This document shows, one piece after another, positions 7,002 to 10,183 of a stretch of 10,183 nt of DNA (its first letter is position 1; every line of letters begins with the position of its first letter). Below the pieces are notes generated by a model. It was not told the origin of the DNA, made no database searches, and worked only from the letters and a program-made list of their open reading frames with translations. Origin of the DNA: Pseudomonadota bacterium. Lineage in GTDB: Bacteria; Pseudomonadota; Gammaproteobacteria; Acidiferrobacterales; Acidiferrobacteraceae. The stretch is from assembly GCA_021797365.1 (NCBI GenBank), contig JAJZZU010000067.1, positions 1-10,183 of the forward strand, given 5' to 3'. The translations under genes and the position numbers were made by a program.

Positions 7002-8021
7002 TCAGCCTCCCAAACGCATCATATAGACGGGCGCCGCGCGTCCGGGTTCATCGTTGAAGGTGTGTCGCTCGGGCTTTTCGTGCCAGACTTTATCACGGAT
7101 GAGATCCGCCAGGGCCTCGGGCGTCAACCCGGCGCGTAGCGGCGCGAGGAGATCGACCCCGTCGTCCTGGCCCAGGCAATAGACAAGCCGCCCGGTGGAG
7201 GTCAGGCGCACGCGGTTGCAACCGGCGCAGAAGTTCTGACTGATGGGGCTTATGAAGCCGATATCGCTGGCAAAACCGGCGACGCCAAACCGTCGGGCGG
7301 GCCCGTCATCGGGCGCCCTCGGACGTGCCACCAGGGCGTGCGAGCGCGCAATACATGCCTCGGCCTCGGCCACGCTCACGTAGCTTTCGGCGCGGCTTGT
7401 GCTGCCGGCAATCCCTAAGGGCATGGTCTCTATGAACTGGATGTCGAAGCGCTCGGCAAGTGCGAAGTCGACGAGCGCCGGGATCTCAGCGAAATTCTCG
7501 TCTTTCAGGAGGACCACGTTCAATTTGATGTGCGGGATGGACTCGCGGGCGATGAAAAGACCGCGCAGGACCCGGTTCACATCACCCCCGCGGGTGATGC
7601 GCGCGAAACGCTCCGGCACGAGGCTGTCGAGACTCACATTGAGGCGCTTCAGGCCCGCGTCCGCCAGCGCCCCGGCGAGCCGGTCGAGCAGGTAGCCGTT
7701 GGTGCTGACGCTCAGCTTCTCGATGCCGAGGCCGCGGGCATGGGCGATGCGGTCGACAAGCCAGGGGTAGAGCAGCGGTTCGCCGCCGGTGAAGCGCATA
7801 TGGCGCACGCCGAGGCTACGAAACACCGAAAGCAGCTGGTCGAGTTCGGCGGGCGCCAGATGGTCCTTGCGCGCAAAGCGCGGTGTGCCTTTTTCAGGAG
7901 AGCAATATCGGCAGCGCAGGTTGCAGTGCTCGGTCAGCGATACCCGCAGATAGGAAATCCGGCGACCGAAACGGTCATGGAGATCCTTTGCCTGCGGGAC
8001 GAGGACCCCGGCGTCTGCCAT
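7002..8021 (-). CDS. moaA: GTP 3',8-cyclase, radical SAM
   Basis: MoaA performs the first step of molybdenum cofactor synthesis, the radical S-adenosylmethionine-dependent rearrangement of GTP to 3',8-cyclo-GTP in the cytoplasm. The product is 339 residues (E. coli 329). The radical SAM cluster motif CNLRCRYC has its Cys at 33, 37 and 40. MRFTGGEPLL is the SAM-binding GGE motif. The second 4Fe-4S cluster that binds GTP uses FCAGCNRVRL and the later Cys in YCLG (Cys 265, 268, 282). The protein ends in RLGG, the conserved Gly-Gly tail needed for activity. The ATG at 8021-8019 was chosen because it lies one base after the moaC stop (TGA-T-ATG) and gives the normal N-terminus. An in-frame start at 8084 would add 21 residues overlapping moaC and is less likely. 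Confidence 0.96.
   Translation of the reverse strand: MADAGVLVPQAKDLHDRFGRRISYLRVSLTEHCNLRCRYCSPEKGTPRFARKDHLAPAELDQLLSVFRSLGVRHMRFTGGEPLLYPWLVDRIAHARGLGIEKLSVSTNGYLLDRLAGALADAGLKRLNVSLDSLVPERFARITRGGDVNRVLRGLFIARESIPHIKLNVVLLKDENFAEIPALVDFALAERFDIQFIETMPLGIAGSTSRAESYVSVAEAEACIARSHALVARPRAPDDGPARRFGVAGFASDIGFISPISQNFCAGCNRVRLTSTGRLVYCLGQDDGVDLLAPLRAGLTPEALADLIRDKVWHEKPERHTFNDEPGRAAPVYMMRLGG
7006..7011 (-). promoter_or_regulatory. moaD ribosome binding site overlapping the moaA Gly-Gly codons
   Basis: GGGAGG on the minus strand lies 6 bases before the moaD GTG. The same bases encode the end of the moaA Leu-Gly-Gly tail, whose glycines are functionally required. The site decides the GTG start of moaD. 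Confidence 0.7.
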
Positions 8022-8022
8022 A

Positions 8023-8514
8023 TCACGTGCGATCCCAGGTTCCAGAGCGGCCTCCCTCCTTGTGCACCAAGCGGATTCCGTCAATGACCATGCCGCGGTC
8101 CATGGCCTTACACATATCGTAAACGGTCAAGAGCGCAATGCCTACGGCCGTCAGGGCCTCCATCTCCACGCCGGTCACATAGCGCGTGCGGACACTGACC
8201 GAGCAGCGCAGGCAGGTGGCATCCACGAATGCCCAGCTGACATCAAGTCCCGAGATCGGGACCTGATGACAGAGCGGGATCAAGGCATCGGTGCGCTTGG
8301 CGGCCTGGATGGCGGCCAGCCGCGCGACACCGAGGACATCGCCCTTGCGAGTCGTGCCGGCGCGGATGGTGTCAGCGGTCGCCTCGGCCATGGTGATGTG
8401 CCCCTCGGCCGTGGCCACCCTGGAGGTGACGGCCTTCTCGGTCACATCCACCATGTGTGCCTGGCCATGTGCATCGAAGTGCGTAAGGCCGCCGTTTTCC
8501 CTCTCGTCCGCCAT
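8023..8514 (-). CDS. moaC: cyclic pyranopterin monophosphate synthase
   Basis: MoaC converts 3',8-cyclo-GTP from MoaA into cyclic pyranopterin monophosphate. The product is 163 residues (E. coli 161). It starts with [17 protein letters not shown], the standard family N-terminus. Active-site blocks are [12 protein letters not shown] (catalytic Lys/His region), [11 protein letters not shown] and the highly conserved [11 protein letters not shown], then [10 protein letters not shown]. The usual LCHP reads LCHQ here, a small deviation next to the conserved His. The ATG 8514-8512 is preferred over an upstream in-frame GTG at 8547, because it follows a GAGAG element at suitable spacing and gives the expected length. 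The gene lies 57 bp after the soeC-type gene on the same strand and 1 bp before moaA. Confidence 0.95.
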   Translation of the reverse strand: MADERENGGLTHFDAHGQAHMVDVTEKAVTSRVATAEGHITMAEATADTIRAGTTRKGDVLGVARLAAIQAAKRTDALIPLCHQVPISGLDVSWAFVDATCLRCSVSVRTRYVTGVEMEALTAVGIALLTVYDMCKAMDRGMVIDGIRLVHKEGGRSGTWDRT

Positions 8515-8571
8515 GACCCGGCTCTCGCGCTCGTGATCTTCGGGCACTATAACGGCCGGCGCCGATAAGCT

Positions 8572-9600
8572 CTAGCGTTTCTCGTAACTCGGGACGAGCG
8601 GCTTTCTGGCCACCGCCGGGCTCACCGCCCCGCCGCGCAAGGCCGGATGCATCTGCGGCAGGGAGCCAGGCATGCGGCCGTGGTAGAGATTCACCACATG
8701 CTGGGCCTCCACGAAGAACAGGTAGCGCTCGAGCCCGATCCCGATGAAGGCCAGCAGTGGGGCCAACAGCACGCCCAGACCAAGGGACATGTGGGCGGCG
8801 GCAAGCAGGATGGCCATGGGCGCAAGGAATCCCAGGGCATAGACCGCGATCTTGAAGTTCCGGGCGCGGGCCGGGCTTATGCAGTTGCTGAACTCATGGG
8901 TCAGAAACGTGCCGAAGGTGTGCCCCTGATCCAGGAGTTTCACCCGTCCCCCCGTAAAACCCGTGGCGGTCTGCAGGGTCGTGCCGCTCGGGGCGCCGAT
9001 CCAGAAGTAATAGATCGCCTTCATGACCCCGGCCGCCACCAGCAGGGCGCAGGCGGCGCTTACTAGTATGAGATCCGGCCCACGGGCCAGCACCCGGCTG
9101 GTTGCGACGATGGTCATGCCGAGCGCAAGCCCGAGGGCGTAAAAATTCGCCGGGACGAGCGGTGTATGCCACTGCCGTATGGTCCGCAGGCAGGCGTAGA
9201 TCATGCCCTGGCAGAAGATCGTGATAAGCCCGACCAGAGCCGCGACGTTGCCGAGCACGAGCGCCCCGCCATCTTGGTCGGTGTTTGTGAAGAACACCCA
9301 GCCCAGATAGGCGATGGCCAGCGGATAGAACAGCACCGCGAACACGCCCTCGCGCGCAAGCCACGAGGTCCGCCAGCGGGTGAACGCCCGCCAGGCATTC
9401 TTCGGGTTCGCGAGGTGCGCAGTCGACGACACCATGCCCATGGTCACGAGCAGCAAGGCGAGCGCCACGAGGATGGCGGTACGCAACGGGCTCAAGCCTC
9501 CGTCGATAGTGAAGTCGTTCACGACCGCGACCATCGCCATGAGACCGAATCCGGCGCCCGAGAAGAGCGTTAAGAATATGACGGCAAGTGACGGGTTCAT
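8572..9600 (-). CDS. soeC: DmsC/NrfD-like membrane anchor, probably SoeC-type sulfite dehydrogenase (quinone) subunit
   Basis: This integral inner-membrane subunit would anchor a molybdoenzyme and pass electrons to or from quinone. The product is 342 residues with about eight hydrophobic spans: roughly 5-27, 39-60, 83-105, 112-138, 146-170, 174-200, and two more after the MKAIYYFW segment, ending with IGLERYLFF. It belongs to the DmsC family. HLANPKNAWRAFTRW followed by SWLAREGVFAV is the conserved loop between the second and third spans in DmsC and SoeC proteins. The start ATG (9600-9598) has AGGGGG 8 bases upstream. It lies 21 bp after the iron-sulfur subunit on the same strand. I favour SoeC over DmsC from the remembered match in the SSTAHLANPKNAWRAF region and the long C-terminus. 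DmsC, or the anchor of another reductase, is possible. Family certain, substrate inferred. Confidence 0.8.
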   Translation of the reverse strand: MNPSLAVIFLTLFSGAGFGLMAMVAVVNDFTIDGGLSPLRTAILVALALLLVTMGMVSSTAHLANPKNAWRAFTRWRTSWLAREGVFAVLFYPLAIAYLGWVFFTNTDQDGGALVLGNVAALVGLITIFCQGMIYACLRTIRQWHTPLVPANFYALGLALGMTIVATSRVLARGPDLILVSAACALLVAAGVMKAIYYFWIGAPSGTTLQTATGFTGGRVKLLDQGHTFGTFLTHEFSNCISPARARNFKIAVYALGFLAPMAILLAAAHMSLGLGVLLAPLLAFIGIGLERYLFFVEAQHVVNLYHGRMPGSLPQMHPALRGGAVSPAVARKPLVPSYEKR

Positions 9601-9621
9601 ATTTTAAGCCCCCTGATGTAT

Positions 9622-10183
9622 TTAACGTTCGATGACACGGTTGACCCACTCCTTGACCTTGCGCGCCAGCGATCCGCGCGGGAGGTCGGAGGTGGGGATC
9701 GCCGGCCGTGTCCGCGGTGGCAGATAATGGTTCGTCGGGTTGTAGTTGAGCTCGGGCATGAGCGCATAACCGCCGCGTTCGCGCACGGCGCGGCTCGTGC
9801 TGCTCTCCGGATCGTCGAGGTCACCGAACAGACGCGCATGGGCCGGACAGGCCAGCACGCATGCCGGCTGCCTGTCCTCGACCGGCAGTGTCTCGTCGTA
9901 GATGCGGTCTACGCACAAGGTGCACTTCTTCATGGTGCCCGACTCGCGATCGAGTTCGCGCGCGCCGTATGGGCAGGCCCAGGAGCAGTAGTTGCAGCCC
10001 ATGCACTTGTCCTGATCGACAAGCACGATGCCGTCTTCGGGACGCTTGTAGGAGGCGCCCGTCGGGCATACGGTCACGCACTCGGCGTTTTCGCAGTGCA
10101 TGCACGACATCGGGAAGTTGATGGTCTTGTTGTTCGGGTATTCGCCGATCTCGTAATGGCGAATACGGTTGAACCACACCCCG
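9622..10183 (-). CDS. soeB: 4Fe-4S ferredoxin-type electron-transfer subunit (DmsB/SoeB-like), 5' end cut by window edge
   Basis: This subunit relays electrons between a catalytic molybdenum subunit and the membrane anchor. About 186 residues are visible and the frame is open to the right edge, so roughly the first 45 residues are missing. Three cysteine groups are seen: CMHCENAECVTVCP, then CMGCNYCSWACPYGA, then the CTLC...CVLACP pair. That is 12 cysteines; family members have 16 in four clusters, so the missing N-terminus should hold the first group. The order and spacing match DmsB, PhsB, TtrB and SoeB. The text around RIRHYEIGEYPN and the basic C-terminus after the last cluster favour a SoeB-type protein as I remember it, but the substrate cannot be read from this subunit. 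The anchor gene follows after 21 bp, and a catalytic subunit is expected upstream, beyond the window. Confidence 0.85.
   Translation of the reverse strand, partial: GVWFNRIRHYEIGEYPNNKTINFPMSCMHCENAECVTVCPTGASYKRPEDGIVLVDQDKCMGCNYCSWACPYGARELDRESGTMKKCTLCVDRIYDETLPVEDRQPACVLACPAHARLFGDLDDPESSTSRAVRERGGYALMPELNYNPTNHYLPPRTRPAIPTSDLPRGSLARKVKEWVNRVIER

Noticed and set aside
8022..8084. Upstream start for moaA giving 21 extra residues
   Set aside because: It would overlap the end of moaC. The ATG at 8021 lies 1 bp after the moaC stop and gives the family N-terminus.
8515..8547. GTG start for moaC 11 codons upstream
   Set aside because: No Shine-Dalgarno sequence, and the extra residues are not part of the family; ATG 8514 fits the expected length.
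8515..8571. Molybdenum-cofactor riboswitch before moaC
   Set aside because: The 57-base gap is too short for the known Moco RNA motif. It holds only a GC-rich imperfect palindrome.

Overview
The window falls into two halves that meet at a tRNA-Pro gene at 4232-4308. The right half (4232-10183) is tidy, GC-rich, densely packed core-type sequence. The left half (1-4231) is visibly less GC-rich, gene-poor accessory DNA full of broken mobile-element genes. The gene content points to a proteobacterium, most likely a gammaproteobacterial sulfur oxidiser. That rests on a SoeBC/DmsBC-type molybdoenzyme module with molybdenum-cofactor genes, and on a YheS-type ABC-F ATPase. The taxon is an inference.

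Left half. Position 2-121 holds the last 39 codons of an ISL3-type transposase. At 706-985 on the minus strand is the C-terminal part of an IS256/Mutator-type transposase, broken by a one-base insertion. At 1406-2905 is one intact gene, glycerol kinase (glpK). At about 3480-4216 is a tyrosine recombinase (integrase) wrecked by several frameshifts and an amber codon. It runs up to the 3' end of the tRNA-Pro(GGG) gene. The arrangement reads as the tRNA-proximal end of a decayed integrated island in which glpK is the only intact gene. The stretches 122-705, 986-1405 and 2906-3479 hold no gene I can name, only possible fragments.

Right half. The tRNA-Pro gene (minus strand, CCA encoded) has a near-consensus promoter directly upstream. 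A plus-strand yheS-like ABC-F gene (4472-6325) converges on a minus-strand run that enters from the right edge: an iron-sulfur subunit (soeB/dmsB type, 5' end cut off), a membrane anchor (soeC/dmsC type), then moaC, moaA, moaD and moaE. The junctions inside the moa block are 1 bp, 2 bp and a 1-base overlap, so it is almost certainly co-translated.

Working together: MoaA and MoaC convert GTP to cyclic pyranopterin monophosphate. MoaD and MoaE (molybdopterin synthase) add the dithiolene sulfurs. The resulting cofactor would be needed by the catalytic molybdenum subunit expected just beyond the right edge, whose electrons would pass through the iron-sulfur subunit to the membrane anchor and the quinone pool. 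No CRISPR array, rRNA or clearly new defence or other system was found.
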